Of a stretch of 64,000 nt of DNA, positions 33,001-45,000 are shown piece by piece. The stretch is from NCBI GenBank assembly GCA_037893245.1, contig JBAIAA010000103.1, forward strand, positions 558,001 to 622,000, written 5' to 3'. This DNA comes from Crossaster papposus (taxonomy: Eukaryota > Echinodermata > Asteroidea > Velatida > Solasteridae). The notes beneath the pieces were generated by a model. That model was not told the DNA's origin, searched no databases, and saw only the letters and a program-made list of their open reading frames with translations. A program made the position numbers and the translations under genes. Each line of letters opens with the position of its first letter. Position 1 is the first letter of the stretch.

Positions 33001-36000
33001 TCATCTACTTGTAAAATTGGCAGAGCGATTGGATAATTCAAATAACTGGATTGAAACACCAACCCGTACACTGTCTTTAGGAGACCATCCGTTAATCCTT
33101 CTAAAATGGTCACGAAAAAAGAACCAATTCCCGTAATGATAAGTCCTCCAAGTCCCTGAACTGTACTCTACGTGTATAACAAAACATCGTGGCTTGACAT
33201 TTCTTTACAAGTTTCTCATTGACTTCAACAATCTCGTAAAAATCTTCTTTCTTTGCGGCTGATTTTCCTCGTCCTCCTCGATCGTCCGGTAGTTCTTCAT
33301 CACCCATCCGACCCTCTTGGGAATCTTCCTCAAATTCTGCCCACTGATCATCAGTCGGAGTCGTCGTCGTTACCGTGCCCGTGTTGCTACCGTACGTCTT
33401 CTTGGCTGCTCTGTAAAGTTATCTCGTACAGCCTATTCAGAGCATATGCCGTTTATCCAAGATGATACCGAGTTTTTCGTAAGTTTGACAATTTTGTATT
33501 TCTCTGTAGATATCCATGTTTAATGATAATCGGCTGGCTCTGTGTTATCATGGAGTTATATAGCTCCATGGTGTTACGAAGTACGTGCTGCATCTCTCAG
33601 TATTATACGAGTTCTTAAAAATGATTTGTAGATGGTCAACTTCGTTGACTGTTTTTTAACGTATACGAATATGATTCCCTCACAACACTTGCGAAACACA
33701 GAGGTTAAAAATAGAAAGTGAAAACATCCTTAAAAACTAGATAAAGACATGTACGAACTATTTTTTGAATTTCCTACGCAAATACTTCAATCGTTTCCGA
33801 CCACACTATCTGCACCATCAGCACTTTCTGGGCGAAACACAGAGTCTTTTTAACCAAGTAATTATCGGTCCCGCCTTAATTATTCGCTTCCAAACCATAC
33901 AGGGTGATCATTAATACTATACTTCCCGAATGTACACTTACAGTCCATGTCCTAAGGATTATCATCTCCCCAGCTAACACATAACGTTTTAGGAACGTTC
34001 CAAGAACGTTAAAGCGTTTTGGGAACGTTCTTAAAACGTTCCTAAAGCGTTATGTGTTATAGCTGGGTCATTACCCATTAATTGCATCCAGACCTCCCAG
34101 TAACCATTAATACTACACTTCACACGCGCCACGTACAGTCTATTGTCCGAGTAATTATCACCTCAATACCCATTGATTGCATCCAGACCTCACGAGGAGT
34201 CATTTATACTACACTCCACCGGCGCCAACCACAATCCATTGCCAAAAGATTTCGTACCACCCAGTACCAAGACACACGACACTATCACTCGCAATAAATT
34301 CATAACTAAGGTCAAACTGTGCCAGAAATTTTTTATTTGTTCCATACATATTATACAGCCTTGTCCATACAACGGGTCAAACTGTTCTCAAAATTGTTAA
34401 CCCTGTAACTCCATCCTATTATTCATTTCCATCCAAAAAGGTCAAACTATGCTCGATTTTTTAACTCTATAACACCATCCTTTATTCATTTCAATACAAA
34501 AAGGTCGAATTGTACCCTACCCTATTCCTATCATAATCATACATATTCATATGACCTTTATCATATTTCCATGCCAAAGGTCAAACTGTCAGACTATACC
34601 TAATGCCAAAGGTCAGACTATACCTATACACCACTAATAACCATTTGTTTTGGAATGTTTTGGCATAAATAGGTCAAATTAAAACAGGGGCGGACAATGA
34701 TGTGCACGAAGTGACCCATTTAAAGTTAAACTTGGGTGTCCGTGCAAATAAGCTTGAGGTCAATTTGGAGATATATCCCAAATCCGTTTGTTTCCTGAGA
34801 AATTTATGTTCTTGGCATAACTTTAGAATTGTAAAAAAAATGTATGGATAGGCCTACGCCAAAAGCCTTATTGAAGAAAAAACGGGCTGGGTTAAAATCT
34901 TTAACTGAAAATGTCAGTGAATATAATTGTCCACTTGTTTTTAATATCGAGGATCAAACTTGAATTTTCTACATCCTTTTTGCAAAATAATTATCTATGA
35001 ATTTGCGCACTATTTGGTGAAGGTCATCCGCTCTGTCAGAAGCGACTAGGACCGTTAATATAGTTATGTCTTTAAAACTTCAATTGTTCTGTCAATTGTG
35101 GAGTTGTAAACTGGTTAATTGGTATTACTCTTTATATGTAACGTACTTATACAGTACGTTAATAATAATAATAATATTTTATTCTTATATAGCGCATTAC
35201 ATTATATAATAATCTCAACGCGCTTTACAAAATATCATCACGGAAACGTTATTAAAAATGTATCCGTTTAAAATCATTAAAATACATGACAAGATTCATT
35301 AATGAAATACATTAAAATCACAATCACTGGAATATTACTTAAAAACCTGTCGAAAATAATACGTTTTTAGTGCTGTCTTAAAAGATAAGAGAGAAGGTGC
35401 ATTTCGAATAAAATAAGGAAGTCTATTCCATACACTGGGTGCTGATACTGAAAATGAACGTAATAGTGTTCTATATTATAACGAGGTTGAACTAAGCGTG
35501 TTTCAGTTGAAGAGCGAGTGGCTATAGAACTTTCTTGAACTGTCAACAAATCAGACAAATATCCCGGTGCTTGATTATGCAAGATTTTATAAGACAAAAT
35601 AAGGATCTTGAACTCAATACGCTGTGCTACAGAAATCCAGTGAAGACTTTTGAGAACGGGGGTAATGTGTTGATATTTCTTAGTATGGGTTATAAGACGA
35701 GCAGCTGAATTTTGAACTATTTGTAACCTATGGATTAAATAATCCGGGAGACCATAAAAAAGGCTATTACAATAATCCAACCGTGACGTAATAAATGCAT
35801 GGATAAGTCGTTCAGTAGTAGCGCGATCCAGAACATTACGAATTTTGCTAATACGATGTAAAGCAAAATACCCTGATTGACATATCTTAGAAACATGAGC
35901 AGCCATATTACAATGACTATCAAAATACACACCGAGATTTCTAACGACTGGTGTAGGACTAATCTCAATAGTTCCAACACGTATCCCTGTCAAAATTTCA

Positions 36001-39000
36001 CATTTACGAAACGACGAATGCAAATGAATCACCTGAGTCTTTGCATCATTGAGGACAAGCGTGTTCAAAAGCATCCAATGTCTAAGTTTCTCAACACATG
36101 CTTCAAGATGAACTTTTGAGTTACATGTATTAGCATTTTTGCAGGTTAGATACAACTGAGTGTGTGGTGAATTCCTCCTTTTTGTTAAAACGGTCCCAAA
36201 TATGCGACCACTATTCAGCAAATAAAATAGTTCGTGCGTGCAGAAGACGCATGTGTTTCTTTTCTTTTCCTCTGAATTGGCCCTTACGTAATCACCAGTA
36301 TAAAAGCGTGAGGCGCTACGTGAGAGTACCCAGTCCACTCCAGCTCGCAGAGACGACAACTTCATTTGATTGAGCACGACTGGAATAATACGTCGATATA
36401 GTAAATAGCAAGCTTTAATATACCAACTATGTGGGTTCCGATACTGGTTAGGTGGTGTTTGCCCCTCACGGAGGACGAGTCCACATAGTTGTCTATACTT
36501 TAAAAACAGACGTTACCCTTGGAGTTTTCATTCTTTATTTTGGTAAGCCTTGGCAGTTGCGGGCAAGTCCTGTATTAATTTAACATTAACCCTCTGAAAC
36601 CAACGAGCAAGTATTATATATATTATTCCAGTACGCCTCGGGCAGGCGACTTATTTATTATCTTATAATTTTAGTATGAACCTTGGTGGTTTTTGGTTTA
36701 AGTACATTAAAATAACCCCGAACCACCAAAACTGGTGACCTCGACATAAAACCTAAGGAGTAATATGATTAGGTATTTATTCGTTGCCGATTCTAGGGGA
36801 CACAAGTTTTCAAAGTATTCTAAGCCAGAACCGAAAGCATTTTCTTTCACAGTTGATTTTGTTGTTATACGCGGTTCTAAAATTTATAATCTCGTAGGAC
36901 CTACTGTTCGCAAATTAAGTTCGTATAACGCCAATGATCGCGTAGTCGTACGTCTTGCAGCCGGTATTAATGACCTCACTAAGTTTGAATACGACATAAC
37001 GCACGAATATCGCGTATTGAAGCCTTCTAATCATACAGCAGAGAGCTTATTTACCGAATTGGACAATTTCAAAGGCGCCATCGTATCTGCAAGACCAAAT
37101 ACCTTGGTTTCTTTTGTCACTATTCCTCCTATGTCGTTTGCTAAGTTCCAAGCAAGCAAAAAGCTAAGCGTACCAATCCTTTCAAAGAACGACATTCAGG
37201 GTTTTCAACGTAATCACAATGCAATAACCGACGACGTTAATGAGAGGATTATACAACACAATAGCATTCCTCAGAGTAGAATTGTATTGAGAACACTGTC
37301 TTGGCACAACACAATAAGAAAAGTGGAAAAGAGAACTCGTCGCGGTAAAACAACACGCAACGCAAGAAACCACTTCGCACACTTGTACGACGGTTTGCAC
37401 GGCGACTTTAAACTAAAACAGCGCTGGTTTTCGGAAATGTATCGTTCATTTATGATTGACTACACTACGCTGCAACAATTATAAATAGTAACAAATAGTG
37501 ATCATGGATGCAGGACCCAGTGTCAAATTTGAGCCACTTGCAGCTGTAAGCCTAAAATTACCTCCATTTTGGCCACGTGATCCAACAATATGGTTCGCGC
37601 AAGTAGAAGCTCAATTTCAGACTCGCCAAATCACTAGCCAGTCAACTAAATTCTCATACGTTGTTTCATCTTTGCAACCCGAAATCGCACAAGAGATCCG
37701 AGATTTATTAATTTCTCCCCCTGAAACAAATCCGTACGACAAATTAAAAACGGAGCTCATAAAACAGACCTCGGAATCGGAACAAAAACGTTTGCATCAG
37801 TTATTAATCTCGGAAGAACTAGGAGATAGAAAACCAACTCAACTTTTGCGACGTATGAAACAACTTCTTGGCAACAATTTATTGGAGGATAACATTTTAA
37901 GGCAGTTATTTTTACAACGTTTGCCACAAAATGTTCAGCTTATTTTAGTTTCTTCCTTCCTTCCTTCCTGTAAAGTGCAGCCTCACATATGCGAGGATAA
38001 ACGCACTGCCAGGAACACCGAGGCAAACCCCTTCTCTTAGCGATAAGTGTTACTGGGATCTTTTACGTGCATTATAATGATTATTATTATACAATACACG
38101 GGACCTCCAGCTTTACGTCTCATCCGAAAGACGAAGCAATAGTGGTTTCAGTGCCTTGCTTAAGGACACAGGTGTCGAGACCGAGATTCGAACTCACGCT
38201 CTGCGGAACAGAAAACCGGGTTCTTAACCGCTTGGCCACGACACTCCACACGATTTTTATAGTTTTATTTTTATAGTTTCCTCTAGTGACGCAGTTGATC
38301 TAGACCAATTAGCCGTTATTGCAGATAAGATTCTAGAAGTAGCCGTTCCGTCCTCGGTGTCTACTTTTACTTTAGGTGCTGCAGCTGCACCGTCAACAGT
38401 AGTACCCCCATCTTATAAATCGCAATTAGACAATCTGCAAACACAAGTTTCGCAATTAACAGCCTTGGTACAAACATTGGTCGTTTCTAATGAATCAAAA
38501 GGTGGACACGAACAAATGTATCCTAATCGCGAACGTTCTAAGGAACGGTTTCAAAACAAATATCGAAATTCCTCCCGTTCTCGAAGCAGACCTAAATACC
38601 AACCTAAAACTCTGCCGCGATCAGGTTCGGAATGTTGGTATCATTGGCGTTTCGGTGACAAAGCGCTGAAATGCGTCAAACCTTGTACTTTTGTTGAACA
38701 AAAGGATAAATCCGCAACACCGGAAAACTGGACCGCCAGCAACTAGAGACGACAAGTGTGTCTGGCAAACCTAAAAGTCGTCTATTCTACATTACCGATA
38801 GAATCTCTGGCACTAGATTTTTGATAGACACTGGCGCTGAAGTTAGTGTGCTGCCACCTACTAGAACAGACAAAAAGAACTCGAGTCCGTATACATTACA
38901 AGCAGTAAATAAATCCATTATATCAACCTATGGCGAAAGATCTATGACCATTGATATAGGTTTAAGACGTGCATTTAAGTGGATTTTCATTATCGCAGAA

Positions 39001-42000
39001 GTTCCTATACCGATTATTGGTGCGGATTTTTTGAGGCATTTTTCATTGGTAGTGGATATGAAAAATAGAAAACTAATCGATTCTCAAACCGAACTTGAGA
39101 TTCGTGGTTGCAAAACATCAGTAGTTTCTCCAAAACCGATGTTTTCAATTCCTGAAACAGACAACGTATATCATGCTTTGCTTAACCAGTTTCCCGAAAT
39201 AACTAAACCAAATTATGATGAAACTGCTATCAAGCACACTGTTACACATCATATCCATACCAGAGGTCCGCCAGTATATTCCAAACCTCGGCGTCTTGCC
39301 TCAAACAAATTACCGATAGCCAAAGCCGAATTCAACCATATGTTAGAACTAGGTATTATTCGCCCATCTGAGAGTGCTTGGTCGTCACCTTTGCATATGG
39401 TTCCGAAGAAAACCGGTGATTGGAGACCTTGCGGCGATTACCGCGCTTTGAATAACGCCACAACTCCAGACCGATATCCAATTCCGCACATTCACGACTT
39501 TACTGCTACTTTAAATAACAAGAAAGTCTTTTCTAAAATCGATCTGGTTAAGGCCTATCACCAAATTCCTATCGAACCATCGGACATTCCGAAAACTGCG
39601 ATCACAACACCTTTTGGTCTTTTTGAATATGTTCGAATGCCTTTTGGCTTAAGAAATGCTGCACAAACATTTCAAAGATTCATCGACCAAGTACTCAATG
39701 GACTAGACTTTGTATATGCCTATATAGACGATGTATTAATAGCTAGCATCGATGAACAAGAACATCGACAACACCTCGAACTAGTGTTTGAGCGTTTGCG
39801 GCAATATGGAGTGGTAATCAATCCTAACAAGTGTCAGTTTGGTGCAACTTCATTGGAATTTCTTGGCCATTACATTGATAACAATGGCATTTTGCCATTG
39901 AATGATAAAATCAAAGTACTCAAAGATTTTCCAATTCCCCAAACTATCCGCAAGTTACGAGAATTTTTAGGATTGATTAATTTCTACCGCAGATTCATTC
40001 CAAACTGTGCAGACATATTGCAACCCCTCACTGACCTTTTGTCAGGTAGGCCTAAATCCAAAAATCAAGCAATCGTACTTTCCGAGACTGCCTTGAAAGC
40101 TTTTCAGACAGCTAAATCCTGCCTTGCTGAAGCTACTTTGTTAGTACACCCAAATGCGAAAAGCTCACTTTGCCTCATGACTGATGCGTCTAGCGTTGCA
40201 ATCGGCGGAGCAATTCATCAATGTGTCGATAATGTTGTTATGCCCATTGCTTTCTTTTCAAAGCGCTTACAACCAGCAGAAACTAAATACAGTACATTTG
40301 GTCGCGAGCTATTGGCAGTATACTTGTCTATTCGCCATTTTAGACATTTGCTAGAAGGTCGTGATTTTTGCATTTTAACCGATCACAAACCACTTACATA
40401 TGCCTTTACAGCGAAGCCTGATCGTTATTCACCTAGGGAGATCCGTCACTTGGATTATATTTCTCAGTTCAGTACAGATATACGCCATGTAAAAGGTAGT
40501 GAAAATACTGTAGCCGATGCACTTTCTAGACTCGACATTGCTATGACTTCCACAACATCAATCGGTATAGTGGATTACGACGCAATAGCTTGTAAACAAA
40601 AGACCGACGAAGAGCTATTTAAGCTACGTAAATCGTCGAATCTTAAATTTCAAGAAATGCCACTTTTTACTTCACATGGTACTATTACATGTGATGTATC
40701 AACTGGTCAACCGCGTCCTTACATACCTCCTGAATTTAGGCGAAGTGTATTTAATTCTATTCATGGTACATCTCATCCAGGAATAAGAGCTACGCAACGT
40801 TTAATAACGCAACGATTTGTTTGGTCATCCATTAACAAAGATATTCGATCATGGACCAAACATTGCATACAGTGTCAACGTGCTAAGGTACATCGTCACT
40901 CTGTGACACCGATAGGTAGCTTCGCAACACCTGACGCTCGTTTTAACCATATTCACATTGATATAGTTGGTCCATTACCACCATCTCAGGGATCTAACTA
41001 CTTACTCACATGCATAGATCGATTTACTCGATGGCCTGAAGCAGTTCCTATTTCGAATATTACTGCTGAAACTGTTGCAAGAGCATTCGTTGAACGATGG
41101 GTAGCTACTTATGGGGTACCTGCAACAATCACCACTGATAGAGGTAGTCAATTTGAATCTAGTCTTTTCAGAAATCTATCTCGTCTCTTAGGATGTAACC
41201 GCATCCGTACTACAGCATATCACCCGCAAGCAAATGGTTTAGTCGAACGATTTCATAGACAACTGAAATCGGCTTTCAAGGCTCAAACTGAACCAAATCG
41301 CTGGACAGAGTCTTTGCCATTAATTTTGATGGGAATAAGAACATCCTTGAAAGTAGATTTGGGTTGCAGCGTAGCAGAACTAGTATTTGGTACAACTCTT
41401 AGACTACCAGGTGAATTCATAGTTCCAATGGAAGAATTTCAAGTTCTAGATCCAAACAGTTATGTCGATCGTCTACGCCGTATTATGACTGAATTAAAAC
41501 CAGTACGTACAACACCTAGCAAACTTTTCAGTCGATTGCATAAAGATCTATATTCATGCACACATGTTTTTGTACGCATAGATAAAGTTAGGAAATCTCT
41601 ACAACCCCCTTACCATGGGCCATTTCGTGTTCTTGACAGAAAAGACAAATTTTTCATTATCGACATCAATGGAAAAAATAACACTGTTAGCATCGACAGG
41701 CTTAAGATCGCCTACACTGATGAGATACAACCATCTCAAACTTCGCGTCCAATGGTAGAACAAGATAAACCTACAAAGCCAGCAGAACATCCTGACAGAT
41801 TTACCCGTTCTGGGCGACATGTTCGCTGGCCAAGCAGATATCTTTCTGAAAAATGATTTGATTTTTTGTTTTTCTATTTTTGAAACATAGTTTATTACCG
41901 ATTACCGAGTTGGTAATCTAGGTGGGGACTAGCTGTGGTGAATTCCTCCTTTTTGTTAAAACGGTCCCAAATATGCGACCACTATTCAGCAAATAAAATA

Positions 42001-45000
42001 GTTCGTGCGTGCAGAAGACGCATGTGTTTCTTTTCTTTTCCTCTGAATTGGCCCTTACGTAATCACCAGTATAAAAGCGTGAGGCGCTACGTGAGAGTAC
42101 CCAGTCCACTCCAGCTCGCAGAGACGACAACTTCATTTGATTGAGCACGACTGGAATAATACGTCGATATAGTAAATAGCAAGCTTTAATATACCAACTA
42201 TGTGGGTTCCGATACTGGTTAGGTGGTGTTTGCCCCTCACGGAGGACGAGTCCACATAGTTGTCTATACTTTAAAAACAGACGTTACCCTTGGAGTTTTC
42301 ATTCTTTATTTTGGTAAGCCTTGGCAGTTGCGGGCAAGTCCTGTATTAATTTAACATTAACCCTCTGAAACCAACGAGCAAGTATTATATATATTATTCC
42401 AGTACGCCTCGGGCAGGCGACTTATTTATTATCTTATAATTTTAGTATGAACCTTGGTGGTTTTTGGTTTAAGTACATTAAAATAACCCCGAACCACCAA
42501 AAGTGTCATCAGCATATAACATAACATTAATGTTGTGCTTCTTAAAAATATTGTCCAATGATGCAAGGTAAAGCGTGAACAAGATTGGCCCCAGTCTTTA
42601 TATTACATTATAAAGAGTAATACAAATTTTAACCTGTTTACAACTCTATTTTATGTAAAACAAAAACAAACAAAAAAGGAAAAAAGGAAAGAAGGAGAGA
42701 AGTGTTTTTAAACATTGAACCCTTTTTTATTATTTAGGGCCGTTTCCCAAACCCCGACTTCGACTGCATTGGGCCCTTTTCATTCAGTATGGCAATAAGG
42801 ATGGAGCCTTCACGGACCGATACGAAGCGAGGGTTTTAAAAATGGCCTTAGTTTCTGACGCACTATCGTCTGCTGCACTCGCATTTGGTCTTGAATCCTA
42901 AACATTAGCTTGCACAGACATGTATATCAAAGCAAGTCACCAGGCAAATTGTTCGAGGACAAACATTCCTAAATGTTAATCTTCAAAAAGTGCTTGGAGA
43001 AGCAACCTTTCACTCAATAGAAAACACACACACCGAGATTTCTAACGACTGGTGTAGGACTAATCTCAATAGTTCCAACACGTATCCCTGTCAAAATTTC
43101 ACATTTACGAAACGACGAATGCAAATGAATCACCTGAGTCTTTGCATCATTGAGGACAAGCGTGTTCAAAAGCATCCAATGTCTAAGTTTCTCAACACAT
43201 GCTTCAAGATGAACTTTTGAGTTACATGTATTAGCATTTTTGCAGGTTAGATACAACTGAGTGTCATCAGCATATAACATAACATTAATGTTGTGCTTCT
43301 TAAAAATATTGTCCAATGATGCAAGGTAAAGCGTGAACAAGATTGGCCCCAGTCTTTATATTACATTATAAAGAGTAATACAAATTTTAACCTGTTTACA
43401 ACTCTATTTTATGTAAAACAAAAACAAACAAAAAAGGAAAAAAGGAAAGAAGGAGAGAAGTGTTTTTAAACATTGAACCCTTTTTTATTATTTAGGGCCG
43501 TTTCCCAAACCCCGACTTCGACTGCATTGGGCCCTTTTCATTCAGTATGGCAATAAGGATGGAGCCTTCACGGACCGATACGAAGCGAGGGTTTTAAAAA
43601 TGGCCTTAGTTTCTGACGCACTATCGTCTGCTGCACTCGCATTTGGTCTTGAATCCTAAACATTAGCTTGCACAGACATGTATATCAAAGCAAGTCACCA
43701 GGCAAATTGTTCGAGGACAAACATTCCTAAATGTTAATCTTCAAAAAGTGCTTGGAGAAGCAACCTTTCACTCAATAGAAAACATTATATTGTTCACATG
43801 TTGTTTGTTTATAAATTAAAAGTCTTTGACGCTAGAATGATTTATATTGCAATTAGTTCTAGATAGTTATTAATTTGTTGCTTTGTGTGTCACACTTTCT
43901 TCACCTAGTAATGTTGTATATAGTATGCACAAACAGTATATACATGTACATGTACATGTACATGTACCGTGCATAGGTCAAGAGTTTCGGTTTTAACCTG
44001 AAAATAGCTCACAACAAGCTAATTTTTGTTCAGGAAAGCTCTTTCCAAAATTCAAGATGGCGTCCAAAATGGCCGCCAGCTCCCATTTGTGGGTTGACCA
44101 CCCTAATTGAAAGGAGAATTTCTACGCGAGCTCATTTGCATGAAATGTGCCCCCACAATTTCTTTTGAAAAAGGATGCCTTTGGTGAAAGAAATGGTGGG
44201 ATTGTGTAAATATAGCATAGGATCAACTCCCTGGTTTTTGAGCTCCAATCTGAGGGCAGACTTGACAAAATTACGGTTGAAAAATGGGTTCTAATTGCCC
44301 TAGAACGTGGAGGGATGCCATTTGTAAAATGGCTGCTTGCAGGCTCGGGAAGTATCACTTTTCAGGAGGTGAGTTTCTTTTAGTGTGAATATTAAAAAAT
44401 GTAATTTGCTAACCTACTAAAAATTGACAATAGATCTTATTGTTGTTTGAGAAACCCCAGTGATGTCGGTGTGCATGAAACTTGGTCGTGAACATTGTTG
44501 ATTTTACACTGTTTTCAATGGGACTTGAATTAGGCTGGTGCACCCTTGTTTTAAATACAAATGAGGTATTACTTACTATACGGCATTCACATTCGGATCT
44601 GTTCTAAGGTCTCCTTGTTCTATCACGTTTGTTTTCAAATCGCGTTCTTTTTACGTGAGAACGAAAATGAAAACGACGTGAAGATTTACCTACTTTCAGG
44701 CTCTGTACGTATATCGCGTTATTTAGCTAAAACAATATTTTTTAAACTTATAAACATTGCGTGGCCCAAAAACAACAACGGACAAGCATATTTCAATAGA
44801 CAAGCATATACGTCCTCTACCCCAATGCCTAAACTACCTATACAATTGGATGGAGAATCTTAGCTTTCTAGAAGATAAATGATACCAAGATGAAGATATA
44901 TTGATTTGGGCAAGTATTTTTAGCTACATACCCTAATAGTTGTGAAGTGATTGAGTCAGTGGTCGTTTGCTGCCACGTTGGTTGCTTACACCCGATGTTA

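Larger units (their letters stand above)
36163..42502 (+). mobile_element. Ty3/Gypsy-type LTR element, looks young and nearly whole
   Basis: Two 569-bp LTRs (36163-36731, 41934-42502) appear identical, and AGTG(T) flanks both ends. In order it holds an SGNH-hydrolase-like leader ORF, a gag region split by a SINE, and a long pol ORF (protease, reverse transcriptase, RNase H, integrase). No envelope gene was seen. It inserted into one copy of a duplicated LINE segment, so it is younger than that duplication. Apart from the SINE insertion the parts look whole. Confidence 0.9.

Noticed and set aside
33110-33466. Acidic minus-strand ORF ([10 protein letters not shown]...) that first looked like a host exon
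   Set aside because: The following sequence is Polinton DNA polymerase, so it is part of that fossil.
38190-38262. tRNA-like sequence with A and B box
   Set aside because: It is the head of a SINE, not a functional tRNA gene; it lies within the Ty3 gag region.
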